Origin: Actinomadura oligospora ATCC 43269
GTDB lineage: Bacteria > Actinomycetota > Actinomycetes > Streptosporangiales > Streptosporangiaceae
Direction: 5' to 3'
Length of the DNA: 64,000 bases
NCBI RefSeq assembly: GCF_000518265.1
Contig: NZ_JADG01000012.1
Coordinates: forward strand, 62,001-126,000
The notes under the pieces are model-generated. The model was not told the DNA's origin. It saw only the letters and a list, made by a program, of their open reading frames with translations, and did no database searches. This document shows positions 31,182 to 40,072 of this stretch, in pieces (position 1 is the stretch's first letter; each line of letters starts with the position of its first letter). The translations under genes and the position numbers were made by a program.

Positions 31182-31958
31182 ATGAAGCCCATCATGCGAC
31201 CCATCACGAGTCCGGTCCGCACCCTGGTGGCGGCCCCGTACATCATCACCGGCCTGGAGGCGCTGCGCGATCCTCGTCCCCGCGCCGACCAGGTCGCGCC
31301 CACCGTCAAGCCGATCGCCGACCGGCTCGGCTGGCTGCCGAAGGACCCTGTGGCCCTCGTCCGGCTCGAGGGCGCGGTGAGTCTCGGCACGGGGGCGCTG
31401 CTGCTCAGCGGGCGGGCCCGCAGGCTCGTCACGCTGCTGGCCGCCGTCCAGCTGGTGCCCGCGCTCGCGACCGAGCACCGCTACTGGACCGAGGACGATC
31501 CGGAGCGGCGCGCGAGCGAGCGGTCCCACCTGCTGAAGAACGCGGCGCTGTTCGGCGCGCTGCTGATGCTGTCGGGGGCGCCGTCCCGGGCGCACACCGC
31601 GGAGCTGCGCCATCAGCTCCACGACGCGCGCGCCCATAGCGGGATCAATACCAAGGAGCTGCGCAAACAGGCGGAAGCCGAGATCAAGGCGCACCGGCGC
31701 GAGGCCATGGCGGACGTCATGACCAAGCGCCGGGAGGCCCTCGCCGAGGTGAAGGCCGCGCGCAAGGAGGCCGCCGCGAAGGCGAAGGCCCGGCGGCGCA
31801 GGACGGCCGCCGGAATGGTGGCCGGCGCCGCCGCCATGAAGGCCGCCCAGAAAAAGGTCAAGGCGGCCCAAAAGAAGGCCACGGGCTCCCAGCGAAAGAA
31901 GGCGGGCCCACCCAAGCTGGTCCGAACCGTCCTGTCCGCCGGCAAGAACGGCCGTTGA
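31182..31958 (+). CDS. DoxX-like membrane protein with histone-H1-like C-terminal tail
   Basis: 258 residues from the ATG at 31182 (ATG 31194 also possible). The N-terminal half is a DoxX-type membrane domain (PVRTLVAAPYIITGLEALRD, VRLEGAVSLGTGALLLSG, LVTLLAAVQLVPALATEHRY, LLKNAALFGALLMLSGA). From about residue 150 the protein is a charged helical region (KELRKQAEAEIKAHRREAMA), then an Ala/Lys/Arg-rich tail (KAKARRRRTAAG, AAQKKVKAAQKKATGSQRKK) like the tails of HupS/Hlp nucleoid proteins. The tail should be cytoplasmic and could bind DNA or RNA. The function is unknown. Confidence 0.8.
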   Translation: MKPIMRPITSPVRTLVAAPYIITGLEALRDPRPRADQVAPTVKPIADRLGWLPKDPVALVRLEGAVSLGTGALLLSGRARRLVTLLAAVQLVPALATEHRYWTEDDPERRASERSHLLKNAALFGALLMLSGAPSRAHTAELRHQLHDARAHSGINTKELRKQAEAEIKAHRREAMADVMTKRREALAEVKAARKEAAAKAKARRRRTAAGMVAGAAAMKAAQKKVKAAQKKATGSQRKKAGPPKLVRTVLSAGKNGR

Positions 31959-32002
31959 CCCGGCAGCGCGCCTCCGTCGTGGGCGTCGGTGGCGGCGAGC
32001 GG

Positions 32003-32045
32003 GGTGGCCGGGTTCCCTCACACCCGCACCGCGAACCCGGCCACC
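32003..32045 (+). terminator. Terminator after DoxX-like gene
   Basis: A perfect 12-bp stem GGTGGCCGGGTT (32003-32014) / AACCCGGCCACC (32034-32045) with a 19-nt loop, 45 bp after the stop. Confidence 0.6.
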
Positions 32046-32146
32046 ACGTGGGTCGCACATTAGGAGGCCGACCGTAAGCGTCAGGTGAACGTCCCCGAAA
32101 CCCCCCGATAGGACAGGTTGCGCCCTGGTTCCGGTTGGATGGACGG

Positions 32147-32608
32147 GTGCGTGCGATCGGAGTCGGGATCTGGCGGAGGCTGAACGGGCGCTGGCAGTGG
32201 CGGCTGGTCCGCTGGCGGCATCACGGTTTCCTCGTGTACGCGGCGGGCGTCCTCCACGATGAGGAGGGCCGGGTGCTGCTGCTGCGGCACCGGCTGTGGC
32301 CCGAGTCGCGGCCGTGGGGCCTGCCCGGCGGCTACGTCAACGCCGGGGAGCGGCTGGAGGACGCCGCCGCGCGGGAGATCCGCGAGGAGACCGGCCTGGA
32401 GGTCGCCGTGTCCGGCCCGCCGGTCGCGGTGTTCAGCGGCTACCTGTACCGCGTCGAGACCTACTGGACGGCCCGCCTGACGGGCGGTGACCTGCGGCTC
32501 GACCCGTCCGAGGTGCTGGAGGCCCGGTGGTTCGCGCCGGACGAACTGCCGTCCGGGCTGTCGGAGAACCACCGCGCCCTGCTGGGCGGCGCCACCGGCC
32601 GCCCCTGA
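32147..32608 (+). CDS. NUDIX hydrolase
   Basis: 153 residues from the GTG at 32147; TTGGAT stands 6 nt upstream, so the gene may be leaderless (the TTG at 32135 is an alternative start). The Nudix box is GGYVNAGERLEDAAAREIRE followed by ETGLEV, with the REIREE metal-binding glutamates intact. NUDIX enzymes hydrolyse nucleoside diphosphates linked to another group; the substrate is not readable here. An Arg/Trp-rich N-terminus precedes the domain. Confidence 0.88.
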   Translation: MRAIGVGIWRRLNGRWQWRLVRWRHHGFLVYAAGVLHDEEGRVLLLRHRLWPESRPWGLPGGYVNAGERLEDAAAREIREETGLEVAVSGPPVAVFSGYLYRVETYWTARLTGGDLRLDPSEVLEARWFAPDELPSGLSENHRALLGGATGRP

Positions 32609-32703
32609 CCCGCCAGAAGGCGGCGGAATGGCATACCCCCAGGGCCCCGCCTTCCACGCGCAGTCGTGAGTGGGTCTACCTAAGCGATTGTGCGGCGACG
32701 CGG

Positions 32704-32898
32704 ATGACGGTCGCGGATTGCTCGCCTGGGTCGGTGGTGCGGGTGCGGCGGGTCGCCTCGCGCAACGGGGGGCTGCGGGAGCTCGGATTCGTGCCCGGCG
32801 CGGTGCTGCGATCCTTGCCACGGGGGGCGGCGGCGGTCGGGGCCCCGGCCGTCGCGTTCGCGGGCAGCCTGAGAGGCGCCCGGCCACACTCGCTCTAG
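32704..32898 (+). CDS. Small FeoA-like protein
   Basis: 64 residues from an ATG. CSPGSVVRVRRVASRNGGLR, ELGFVPGAVLRSLPRGAAA and GAPAVAFAGSLRGARP follow the FeoA/SH3-like pattern (a basic strand, an ELGFVPG turn, a final strand). FeoA domains assist the FeoB ferrous transporter or dimerise DtxR-type regulators; no feoB is near. Its TAG stop overlaps the cydC stop on the other strand (CTAG, 32895-32898). Good codon use supports a real gene; there is no clear ribosome site. Confidence 0.5.
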   Translation: MTVADCSPGSVVRVRRVASRNGGLRELGFVPGAVLRSLPRGAAAVGAPAVAFAGSLRGARPHSL

Positions 32899-34547
32899 GC
32901 AGTGGGTTGGAGGGTGATGACCTCGTCTATGTGGCGGAGGACGGGGTCGCCGCCGGGGATGGCGTTGCGGTGGGTGATGAGGATGACGGTGCGGTCGGCG
33001 GCGGCTTTCAGGAGGTCGGTCAGGACGGTCACGGCGGTGGCGTCGTCGAGGTGGGCGTCCGGTTCGTCCAGGACGAGGACGGGGACGTCGGCCAGGAGGG
33101 CGCGGGCCAGGGCTATGCGCTGACGTTGGCCGCCGGAGACGGCTGAGCCGTGTTCGCCGACGCGGGTGGCGAGGGCGTCGGGGAGGGTGTCGAGCCAGGG
33201 GCCGAGGCCGGCGCGGCGGAGGGCGTCCGCGACGTCGTCGTCGGACGCGCCGGGGCGGGCGAGGCGGACGTTCTCGGCGAGGGTCGTGTCGAAGACGTGG
33301 GAGTCCTGGCCGCTGAGGCCGATCACGCGGCGGACGTCGTCGGACGGCAGGTCGCGCAGTTCCACGCCGGACAGGGTGACCGAGCCGTCGTAGTCGAGGA
33401 AGCGGGCGAGGACGGCGGCGAGGGTGGACTTGCCGACGCCGCTCTCGCCCATGATCGCGATGTGCCGTCCCGGGGGCAGGTCGAGGTCGAGGCGTGGTTC
33501 GCGCAGGGAGTCGGACGCGGCGCCCGGCCAGCGGGCCGTCACGCCGTCGATGCGCAGGTGGGGAGGGCCGTCCGGGAGGGGCGCGGGGGCGGCGGGCTCG
33601 GTCACCGGGTCCGGGAGGGACAGGACGGCGGCGACACGGCGGGCGTCCTCACGCGCGCGCAGGAGGCGCTGGGCGGCCTGGGAGAGTTCGGCGACCGCCT
33701 CGAAGGCGGCCAGGGGCGTCAGGACGATCACCGCGAGCAGGACGGGCGAGAGGTGTCCGTCGCGGACGGCCGGGACGCCGAGGGCCAGCGCGGCCAGCAC
33801 GGACGCGCCGGTCGCGAGGACGGTGAGGGCCGAGCCGAGTCCGGCCGTCCAGGCGGAGCGGGACGCGGCGCGGGTGACGGCGCGGTCGGCGTCGCCGAGG
33901 ACGGCGAGGCGGTCCGGGAGGGCGCCGAAGGCGACGAGTTCGGGCAGGCCGTCCAGGGTTTCGGCGGTGCGCGCGGTGAGGGTGGCGCGCGCTGCGGCGG
34001 CGCGGAGCTCGGCGCGGCGGGCGCCGGACGCGGCGAGCAGCGGCGCGACCAGGCCGCCGATGAGCAGGCCGACCAGCAGGACGGCTCCGGCGGACGGCAG
34101 CAGCCACCATTCCAGGACGACGGCGCCGCCGCACGCGATCGCGGCGGACGCCATCGGCAGGACACCGCGCAACCAGCGGTCCGCGACGCCTTCGGCGTTG
34201 TCGAGGACGACGCCGAGCGGCCCGCCGTCACCGGACGGCCGGACGGCCGGGGTCAGGTCGGCGAGCCGTTCGAAGACGCGGACGCGCGTGCGCGCGAGGA
34301 GCCGCAGGGCCGCGTCGTGGGAAACGAGCCGTTCGGCGTAGCGGAGCACGCCGCGTCCCATGCCGAACGCCCGGACGGACACGATCGCGACCATCAGGTA
34401 CAGGACGGGCGGGTGCTGCGAGGCGCGCGAGATCAGCCACGCCGAGGTCGCCATGAGCGCGATACCGCAGCTCAGCGCCCCTGCCCCGGCCAGCACGGCC
34501 AGCCCGAGCCGGAATCCCGGCCGCCGGGTGGTGGAAGAACCACTCAT
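32895..34547 (-). CDS. cydC: ABC transporter CydC, cytochrome bd assembly
   Basis: 550 residues from the ATG at 34547, which has a strong AGGAGG; an ATG at 34568 overlapping the cydD stop (ATGA) would add seven residues. Transmembrane half first (WLISRASQHPPVLYLMVAIV, VRAFGMGRGVLRYAERLVSH), then the ATPase with GESGVGKST, SGGQRQRIALARALL and VLVLDEPDAHLD. With CydD it forms the transporter needed for cytochrome bd assembly. Last gene of cydABDC. Confidence 0.94.
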   Translation of the reverse strand: MSGSSTTRRPGFRLGLAVLAGAGALSCGIALMATSAWLISRASQHPPVLYLMVAIVSVRAFGMGRGVLRYAERLVSHDAALRLLARTRVRVFERLADLTPAVRPSGDGGPLGVVLDNAEGVADRWLRGVLPMASAAIACGGAVVLEWWLLPSAGAVLLVGLLIGGLVAPLLAASGARRAELRAAAARATLTARTAETLDGLPELVAFGALPDRLAVLGDADRAVTRAASRSAWTAGLGSALTVLATGASVLAALALGVPAVRDGHLSPVLLAVIVLTPLAAFEAVAELSQAAQRLLRAREDARRVAAVLSLPDPVTEPAAPAPLPDGPPHLRIDGVTARWPGAASDSLREPRLDLDLPPGRHIAIMGESGVGKSTLAAVLARFLDYDGSVTLSGVELRDLPSDDVRRVIGLSGQDSHVFDTTLAENVRLARPGASDDDVADALRRAGLGPWLDTLPDALATRVGEHGSAVSGGQRQRIALARALLADVPVLVLDEPDAHLDDATAVTVLTDLLKAAADRTVILITHRNAIPGGDPVLRHIDEVITLQPTA

Positions 34548-34564
34548 GGTCGCCTCCTGCGCGG

Positions 34565-36139
34565 TCATGCGGGCACCGGCACGGTGTCGAGGCGGACGAG
34601 GTGGTCGGCGCGTTCGAGGAGGGCGCTGCGGTGGGTCGTGGCGATGACCGTCCGGCCGCGCAGCGGGCCGTCGAGGAGGTCGAGGACCTCGAGTTCGGTG
34701 CGGGGGTCGAGGTGGGCGGTCGGCTCGTCCAGCAGGACGAGCGGGGTGCCCAGCAGGTCGACGCGCAGGACGGCCCGGGCGAGCGCCACGCGTTGCCGCT
34801 GACCTGCGGAGAGCGCTGACGCCTCGGCGTCGAGCGAGGTGAAGCGGGTGATACCGACCGCTTCGGCGGCGCGCCGGACGGCGGCGCCCGACGCGCCCGG
34901 GACGGCGAGCGCGATGTTGTCGGCGACGGTCCCGGCAATGAGGAACGTCCGCTGCGGGACCCAGGCGATGCCGCGGCGCCACTCGTCCCCGGGCGTGACC
35001 TCCGCGCCGTCCGCGAGGACGCGGCCGGACGCGGCGGGGGTGAAGCCGAGCAGGACGTCCAGCAGGGTGGTCTTGCCGAGCCCGGACGGCCCGGCCAGGA
35101 CGGTCAGCTCCCCGGCCGGGGCCGTGAAGGAGAACGGTCCGACCAGGTCGCGCCGCACGACGGTCACGTCCTCGACGCGGATCTCGCCGTGCGGGCGCGC
35201 CGACCCTTCTTCGGGGACGGAGACGCCGGGCGCGTCCAGGGCGGCGAAGATCTTCTCGGCGGCGGCGACGCCGTCCTGCGCGGCGTGGAACTGCGCGCCC
35301 GCCGCGCGCAGCGGCAGGTACGCCTCGGGCGCGAGGATCAGGACGAACAGGGCGGTCTCGAACGTCAGCGACCCGGACACCAGCCGCAGCCCGACCGAGA
35401 CCGCGACCAGCGCGACCGACAGCGTGGCCGCGATCTCCAGGACCAGCGCCGACAGGAACGCGATCTTCAGCGTGCCCATCGTCGCGCGGCGGTGCTCGCC
35501 GGTGATCCGCTCGATCTGCGCGGCCTGCGCCTTGGCCCGTCCGAACGCCTTGAGGGTGGGCAGGCCGGTGACGACGTCGGTGAAGTGCCCGGCGAGCACC
35601 TCCAGGCTGCGCCAGCGGCGGCGCGTCCGGCCGGCGGTGTAGAGGCCGATCAGCGCGCCGAACATCGGGATCAGCGGGAGCGTCACCGCGACGATCACCG
35701 CCGACTGCGGGTCGGTGACCAGCAGCGCGACCACCACCGTCACCGGGACGATCACCGACAGCACCAGCTGCGGCAGGTACCCGGCGAAGTAGGGGTCGAG
35801 CGCGTCGACCCCGCGCGTCACCAGGGCGGTGATCTCGCCGGACGAGCCGTCCGGGCGGTTCCGGACGACCTTGTCCAGCACCCGCGCGCGCAGTTGCGCC
35901 TTCACTCCGGCGGCGGCGCGGTGGGCGGTGACCTGCTGTCCCCACACCAGCAGCCCCCGGAACGCGACGACGCCGATCAGCGCGAGCGGGACGGTCAGGG
36001 CGGCGATCCCGTGGGCCAGGAGCGCCGCCTGCGCGAGCGCGCAGGCGGCGGCCAGACCGCCGGACACGGCGCAGGCGACCAGGTAGGGCGCGGTCGCGCG
36101 GGCCTCGCGGACGAGCCTCGGGTCAAGCGGTCTGGGCAT
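34565..36139 (-). CDS. cydD: ABC transporter CydD, cytochrome bd assembly
   Basis: 524 residues. Membrane half to about 300 (SGGLAAACALAQAALLAHGI, VTRGVDALDPYFAGYLPQLV) and ATPase half with the Walker A-like GPSGLGKTT, AGQRQRVALARAVLR and LVLLDEPTAHLD. It is the N-terminal partner of CydC in the heterodimer. The start lies 13 bp after cydB, and the stop overlaps an upstream possible start of cydC. Confidence 0.94.
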   Translation of the reverse strand: MPRPLDPRLVREARATAPYLVACAVSGGLAAACALAQAALLAHGIAALTVPLALIGVVAFRGLLVWGQQVTAHRAAAGVKAQLRARVLDKVVRNRPDGSSGEITALVTRGVDALDPYFAGYLPQLVLSVIVPVTVVVALLVTDPQSAVIVAVTLPLIPMFGALIGLYTAGRTRRRWRSLEVLAGHFTDVVTGLPTLKAFGRAKAQAAQIERITGEHRRATMGTLKIAFLSALVLEIAATLSVALVAVSVGLRLVSGSLTFETALFVLILAPEAYLPLRAAGAQFHAAQDGVAAAEKIFAALDAPGVSVPEEGSARPHGEIRVEDVTVVRRDLVGPFSFTAPAGELTVLAGPSGLGKTTLLDVLLGFTPAASGRVLADGAEVTPGDEWRRGIAWVPQRTFLIAGTVADNIALAVPGASGAAVRRAAEAVGITRFTSLDAEASALSAGQRQRVALARAVLRVDLLGTPLVLLDEPTAHLDPRTELEVLDLLDGPLRGRTVIATTHRSALLERADHLVRLDTVPVPA

Positions 36140-36152
36140 CGCGCACCTGCCT

Positions 36153-37160
36153 CTAGTGCTGGTAGGCGGGGATGTCGCGCACGCCGATGCGCTTGCGGAA
36201 CACCCAGTACGTCCAGCCCTGGTACAGGAGCACCAGCGGCAGGAAGATCACCGCGACCCAGGTCATGATGCCGAGGCTCTTGGGCGTGGCGGACGCGTTG
36301 TCCACGGTGAGGCTGTTGGCCGCGTCGATCGTGGACGGCAGCACGTTCGGATACAGCGACACGAACAGCGTGACCACCGTGAACACGATCGCCGTGCCGG
36401 ACAGCGCGAACCGCCAGCCGTCCCTGCCCTCGGTCCGGGTGAGGACCCAGGACCCGACGAGCGCCAGCGCGGCCAGGACGGCGGTGATCGCGGTCGCGGC
36501 CGAACCGTGGTTGACCTGCGTCCAGATCAGGAACAGCGCCGCCAGGACGACGGTCGCGACGCCGACCTTCGCGGCCAGGGCGCGGGCCCGGTCCCGGATG
36601 TCGCCGTGGGTCTTCAGGACGGCGAAGACCGCGCCGTGGTAGGTGAACAGCAGCAGCGTGGTGAGGCCGCCGACCAGCGAGTAGACGTTCAGCAGGTCGA
36701 AGACCGAGCCGACGTACAGATGGCGGCCGTCCAGCGCGACGCCGCGGACCATGTTCGCGAACGCGACGCCCCACAGGAACGCGGGCACCAGCGAGCCGAA
36801 GAAGATCGCGTGGTCCCAGCCCTTCCGCCAGCGGTCGGAGTCCCGCTTGCCGCGGTACTCGAACGCCACGCCGCGCACGATCAGCGCGACCAGGACGAGC
36901 AGCAGCGGCAGGTAGAACCCGCTGAACAGGGAGGCGTACCACTCGGGGAAGGCGGCGAAGGTCGCGCCGCCCGCCGTGAGCAGCCACACCTCGTTGCCGT
37001 CCCAGACCGGCGCGATCGTGTTGATCAGGACGCGCCGCTCGGTCTCGTCCTTCGCCAGGACGCGGGTCAGGACGCCCACGCCGAAGTCGAAGCCCTCGAG
37101 GAAGAAGTAGCCGGTCCACAGGACGGCGATGGCGATGAACCAGAGGTCTTGGAGATGCAT
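36153..37160 (-). CDS. cydB: Cytochrome bd quinol oxidase subunit II
   Basis: 335 residues, about nine membrane helices. The N-terminus LQDLWFIAIAVLWTGYFFLE followed by GFDFGVG is the signature of subunit II. With CydA it forms the high-affinity quinol oxidase used at low oxygen and under nitrosative or peroxide stress. It starts 13 bp after the cydA stop. Confidence 0.96.
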   Translation of the reverse strand: MHLQDLWFIAIAVLWTGYFFLEGFDFGVGVLTRVLAKDETERRVLINTIAPVWDGNEVWLLTAGGATFAAFPEWYASLFSGFYLPLLLVLVALIVRGVAFEYRGKRDSDRWRKGWDHAIFFGSLVPAFLWGVAFANMVRGVALDGRHLYVGSVFDLLNVYSLVGGLTTLLLFTYHGAVFAVLKTHGDIRDRARALAAKVGVATVVLAALFLIWTQVNHGSAATAITAVLAALALVGSWVLTRTEGRDGWRFALSGTAIVFTVVTLFVSLYPNVLPSTIDAANSLTVDNASATPKSLGIMTWVAVIFLPLVLLYQGWTYWVFRKRIGVRDIPAYQH

Positions 37161-37173
37161 CGTCGCGGTCCCC

Positions 37174-38574
37174 TCAGTACGCGAAGGCGAGGGGCTTGTC
37201 CTCGCCGTCCGCCTCGGCCGACTCGTCGGGCGTCACGTCGGGCGGGTCGGACTTGGCGTACTTCACCATCAGCCCCACCTCCACCACGGCCAGCACCCCG
37301 TAGAGCAGCGTGAACACGATCATCGAGGTCAGCACGGTGCCCGCGCCGACGGACGGGGACACGCCCTGCTCGGTCCGCATCAGCCCGAACACCACCCAGG
37401 GCTGCCGCGCCATCTCGGTGAAGATCCATCCGGCGGAGTGCGCGATGAACGGGAGCGCGACGGCCAGCAGGGACGCCCGCCAGAACCAGCGGGACTCCGG
37501 GAGCCGTCCGCGCCGGGTCAGCCACAGCCCGGCGAGCGCGATCGCCGCCGCCAGCGCGCCCGTGCCGATCATGACGCGGAAGCCCCAGTAGGCGACCGGG
37601 ATGATCGGACGGTAGTCGCCCGGCCCGTAGAGCTGCTGGTACTCGGCGTTCAGGTCGTCGATGCCCTTGACCTCGCCGTCCCAGCTGCCGGTGCCGAGGA
37701 ACGACAGCAGGTGCGGGACCTGGACCTGGAACAGCGGACGCGAGCCGTCCAGCGTCCCGACGGTGAAGATGGAGAACGACGCGGGCTTCTCGTCCTTGTA
37801 GAGCGCCTCGGCGGCGGCCATCTTCATCGGCTGCGTCTCGGTCATGACCTTGCCGAGGAAGTCGCCGGAGATCCCGACGCCGATGAACCCGACGAGGGTC
37901 GCGACCAGGCCGAGCCGGAACGAGGTGCGCATGACCTCGGTGTTGCGCTTGCGCGCCAGGTGCCAGGCGGCGACGCCGGAGACCAGGACCCCGGCGGTGA
38001 CCCAGCACCCGAAGATCGTGTGGGGGAAGGTCGCGAGCGAGACCTTGTTGGTCAGCACCGCCCAGAAGTCGGTGAGCTCGGCCCGGTTCCGGACGGGGTC
38101 GTACCGGTAGCCGACCGGGTGTTGCATGAACGAGTTCGCGATCAGGATGAAGTAGGCCGACAGCATCGTGCCGACGGCCACGATCCAGATGCACGCCAGG
38201 TGCAGCGCCTTGGGCAATCGGTCCCAGCCGAAGATCCACAGCCCGAGGAACGTGGACTCCAGGAAGAACGCCAGCAGCGCCTCGATCGCCAGCGGCGCCC
38301 CGAAGATGTCGCCGACGAACCTGGAGTAGTCCGACCAGTTCATGCCGAACTGGAACTCCTGCACGATCCCGGTGACCAGGCCCATGCCGAAGTTGATCAG
38401 GAAGAGCTTCCCCCAGAACTTCGTGGCCTTGAGGTAGCGCTCCCTGCCGGTGCGCATCCATGCGGTCTGCAGGATGGCGACCAGGAGCGACATGCCGATC
38501 GTGACCGGCACGAACAGGAAGTGGTACACGGTGGTCACACCGAACTGCCACCTCGCGAGAAGCAACTCGTTCAC
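37174..38574 (-). CDS. cydA: Cytochrome bd quinol oxidase subunit I
   Basis: 466 residues from the GTG at 38574, preceded by GGAGG. LLLARWQFGVTTVYHFLFVP contains the first heme-ligand region; GLVTGIVQEFQFGMNW, FLESTFLGLWIFGWDRLP and the quinol-binding Q-loop region are all present. It reduces oxygen with quinol without pumping protons. It is first in the operon cydA-cydB-cydD-cydC. A tandem 18-bp-period operator stands directly before its ribosome site, so expression is probably controlled by a repressor. Confidence 0.96.
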   Translation of the reverse strand: MNELLLARWQFGVTTVYHFLFVPVTIGMSLLVAILQTAWMRTGRERYLKATKFWGKLFLINFGMGLVTGIVQEFQFGMNWSDYSRFVGDIFGAPLAIEALLAFFLESTFLGLWIFGWDRLPKALHLACIWIVAVGTMLSAYFILIANSFMQHPVGYRYDPVRNRAELTDFWAVLTNKVSLATFPHTIFGCWVTAGVLVSGVAAWHLARKRNTEVMRTSFRLGLVATLVGFIGVGISGDFLGKVMTETQPMKMAAAEALYKDEKPASFSIFTVGTLDGSRPLFQVQVPHLLSFLGTGSWDGEVKGIDDLNAEYQQLYGPGDYRPIIPVAYWGFRVMIGTGALAAAIALAGLWLTRRGRLPESRWFWRASLLAVALPFIAHSAGWIFTEMARQPWVVFGLMRTEQGVSPSVGAGTVLTSMIVFTLLYGVLAVVEVGLMVKYAKSDPPDVTPDESAEADGEDKPLAFAY

Positions 38575-38588
38575 GCCTTGCCTCCTCG

Positions 38589-38626
38589 ATCTACTACAGA
38601 GCGTAGATCTACTACACAGCGTAGAA
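38589..38626. promoter_or_regulatory. Tandem inverted-repeat operator upstream of cydA
   Basis: Two copies of a dyad with 6-bp arms lie 18 bp apart and share two bases. Copy 1 is ATCTAC (38589-38594), 8 bp, GTAGAT (38603-38608); copy 2 is ATCTAC (38607-38612), 8 bp, GTAGAA (38621-38626). The spacers differ at one base (TACAGAGC, TACACAGC). The array begins 4 bp upstream of the cydA ribosome site and probably overlaps the promoter. Confidence 0.7.
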
Positions 38627-38737
38627 CTTAGCGCCACCGCCCCGGCCGAACGGGGGTGTGAATCCGGTCATTGCCCCAAACTTGGCAAGATTTTGCCCAG
38701 GCCGGTTCCGAGTCCGGCCGGGCGCGCCGGGGCCCGA

Positions 38738-38743
38738 TAGCCT
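38738..38743 (+). promoter_or_regulatory. -10 box TAGCCT for leaderless aroA
   Basis: TAGCCT ends 6 nt before the ATG at 38750. Confidence 0.6.
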
Positions 38744-38749
38744 GGACTC

Positions 38750-40060
38750 ATGCCGCTCTCCCAACCCGAGCGCGACTGGGTCGCGCCCGTGGCGCACGGC
38801 CCGGTGAACGCCGTCGTTCCGCTGCCCGGTTCCAAGTCGATGACGAACCGGGCGATGATCCTGGCCGCGACCGCGACCGGATCGTCCCGGATCGGCCATC
38901 CCCTGGTCAGCCGTGACACCCGTCTCATGGCGCATGCCCTGCGGGCCCTCGGCGCGGACGTCCTCGAGACCGAGACCGCGGTGAACGACGGGCAGGACTG
39001 GCTGGTCGACCCGGGCGAGCGGCCCCGCGGGCCCGCCGAGATCGACGTCGGCCTCGCCGGGACGGTCATGCGGTTCCTGCCGCCCGTCGCTGCCCTCGCC
39101 GACGGGGACGTCGCGATCGACGGCGACCCGTACGCGCGCAGGCGCCCGATGGGCCCGATCCTCGACGCGCTGCGCGCGCTCGGCGCCGACATCGACGACG
39201 GCGGACGCGGCGCGCTCCCGTTCACCGTGCGCGGGAAGGGCGGCCTGCGCGGCGGCGAGGTCACCCTGGACGCGTCGGCGTCGTCCCAGCTCATCTCGGG
39301 TCTGCTGCTGTCCGCGCCGCGGTTCGACGAGGGCCTTGTGGTGCGGCACGAGGGGCCCCCGGTGCCGTCCGCGCCGCACCTGGCGATGACGGTCGCGATG
39401 CTGCGCGAGGCCGGGGCGGTCGTGGACGACTCCGAGCCGGACGTCTGGCGCGTCGAGTCCGGCGCGCTCAAGGGCCGCGACTGGGAGATCGAGCCCGACC
39501 TGTCGAACGCGGCGCAGTTCCTCGGCGCGGCGCTGGTGACCGGCGGGCGGGTGACCGTCCCGGGCTGGCCCGCCGCGACGACCCAGCCGGGCGACGCGCT
39601 GCGCGCCCTGCTCACCGACATGGGCGGCCGGGCCGAGCTGACGCCGGACGGCCTGACCGTGCGCGGCGGCTCCGGTTTCCGCGGCCTGACCGCCGACCTG
39701 CGCGACGTGGGCGAGCTGACGCCCGTGCTGGCCGCGCTCGGCGCTCTGGCCGACGGGCCGTCCCGGCTGACCGGGATCGCGCACCTGCGCGGCCACGAGA
39801 CCGACCGGCTCGCAGCCCTCGTCGCCGAGATCAACGGCCTCGGCGGCGACGTCCGCGAGCTGCCGGACGGCCTGGAGATCCGCCCGCGCCCGCTGCGCGG
39901 CGGCGTGTTCCACACCTACGACGACCACCGGATGGTCATGGCGGGCGCGGTGCTCGGCCTCGCCGTCCCGGGCGTCCGGGTCGAGAACGTGGGCACCGTG
40001 GGCAAGACACTTCCCGACTTCACCGAACGGTGGGCCGCGATGCTGACGACGGCCGGATAG
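38750..40060 (+). CDS. aroA: 3-phosphoshikimate 1-carboxyvinyltransferase (EPSP synthase)
   Basis: 436 residues. LPGSKSMTNRAMILAA (phosphoenolpyruvate/shikimate site), LAGTVMRFLPPVAALADG, DASASSQLISGLLLSAPRF, HLRGHETDRLAALVAEINGL and TYDDHRMVMAGAVLGL are the family landmarks. It transfers the enolpyruvyl group of PEP to shikimate-3-phosphate, the sixth step to chorismate. The Gly after LAGT (class I glyphosate-sensitive pattern GTxxR) reads GTVMR. rsgA follows in the same reading frame after the TAG stop. Confidence 0.97.
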   Translation: MPLSQPERDWVAPVAHGPVNAVVPLPGSKSMTNRAMILAATATGSSRIGHPLVSRDTRLMAHALRALGADVLETETAVNDGQDWLVDPGERPRGPAEIDVGLAGTVMRFLPPVAALADGDVAIDGDPYARRRPMGPILDALRALGADIDDGGRGALPFTVRGKGGLRGGEVTLDASASSQLISGLLLSAPRFDEGLVVRHEGPPVPSAPHLAMTVAMLREAGAVVDDSEPDVWRVESGALKGRDWEIEPDLSNAAQFLGAALVTGGRVTVPGWPAATTQPGDALRALLTDMGGRAELTPDGLTVRGGSGFRGLTADLRDVGELTPVLAALGALADGPSRLTGIAHLRGHETDRLAALVAEINGLGGDVRELPDGLEIRPRPLRGGVFHTYDDHRMVMAGAVLGLAVPGVRVENVGTVGKTLPDFTERWAAMLTTAG

Positions 40061-40072
40061 AGGGGCGGACCA

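Noticed and set aside
32670..33146. Open frame on the plus strand through the cydC 3' end
   Set aside because: No ribosome site, low-complexity translation; the FeoA-like frame in another phase is a better explanation of the first part and cydC of the second.
38589..38626. BlaI/CopY operator at cydA
   Set aside because: Half-sites resemble ACTACA/TGTAGT but spacing and several positions differ, and no BlaI gene is adjacent; recorded as a dyad of unknown regulator.
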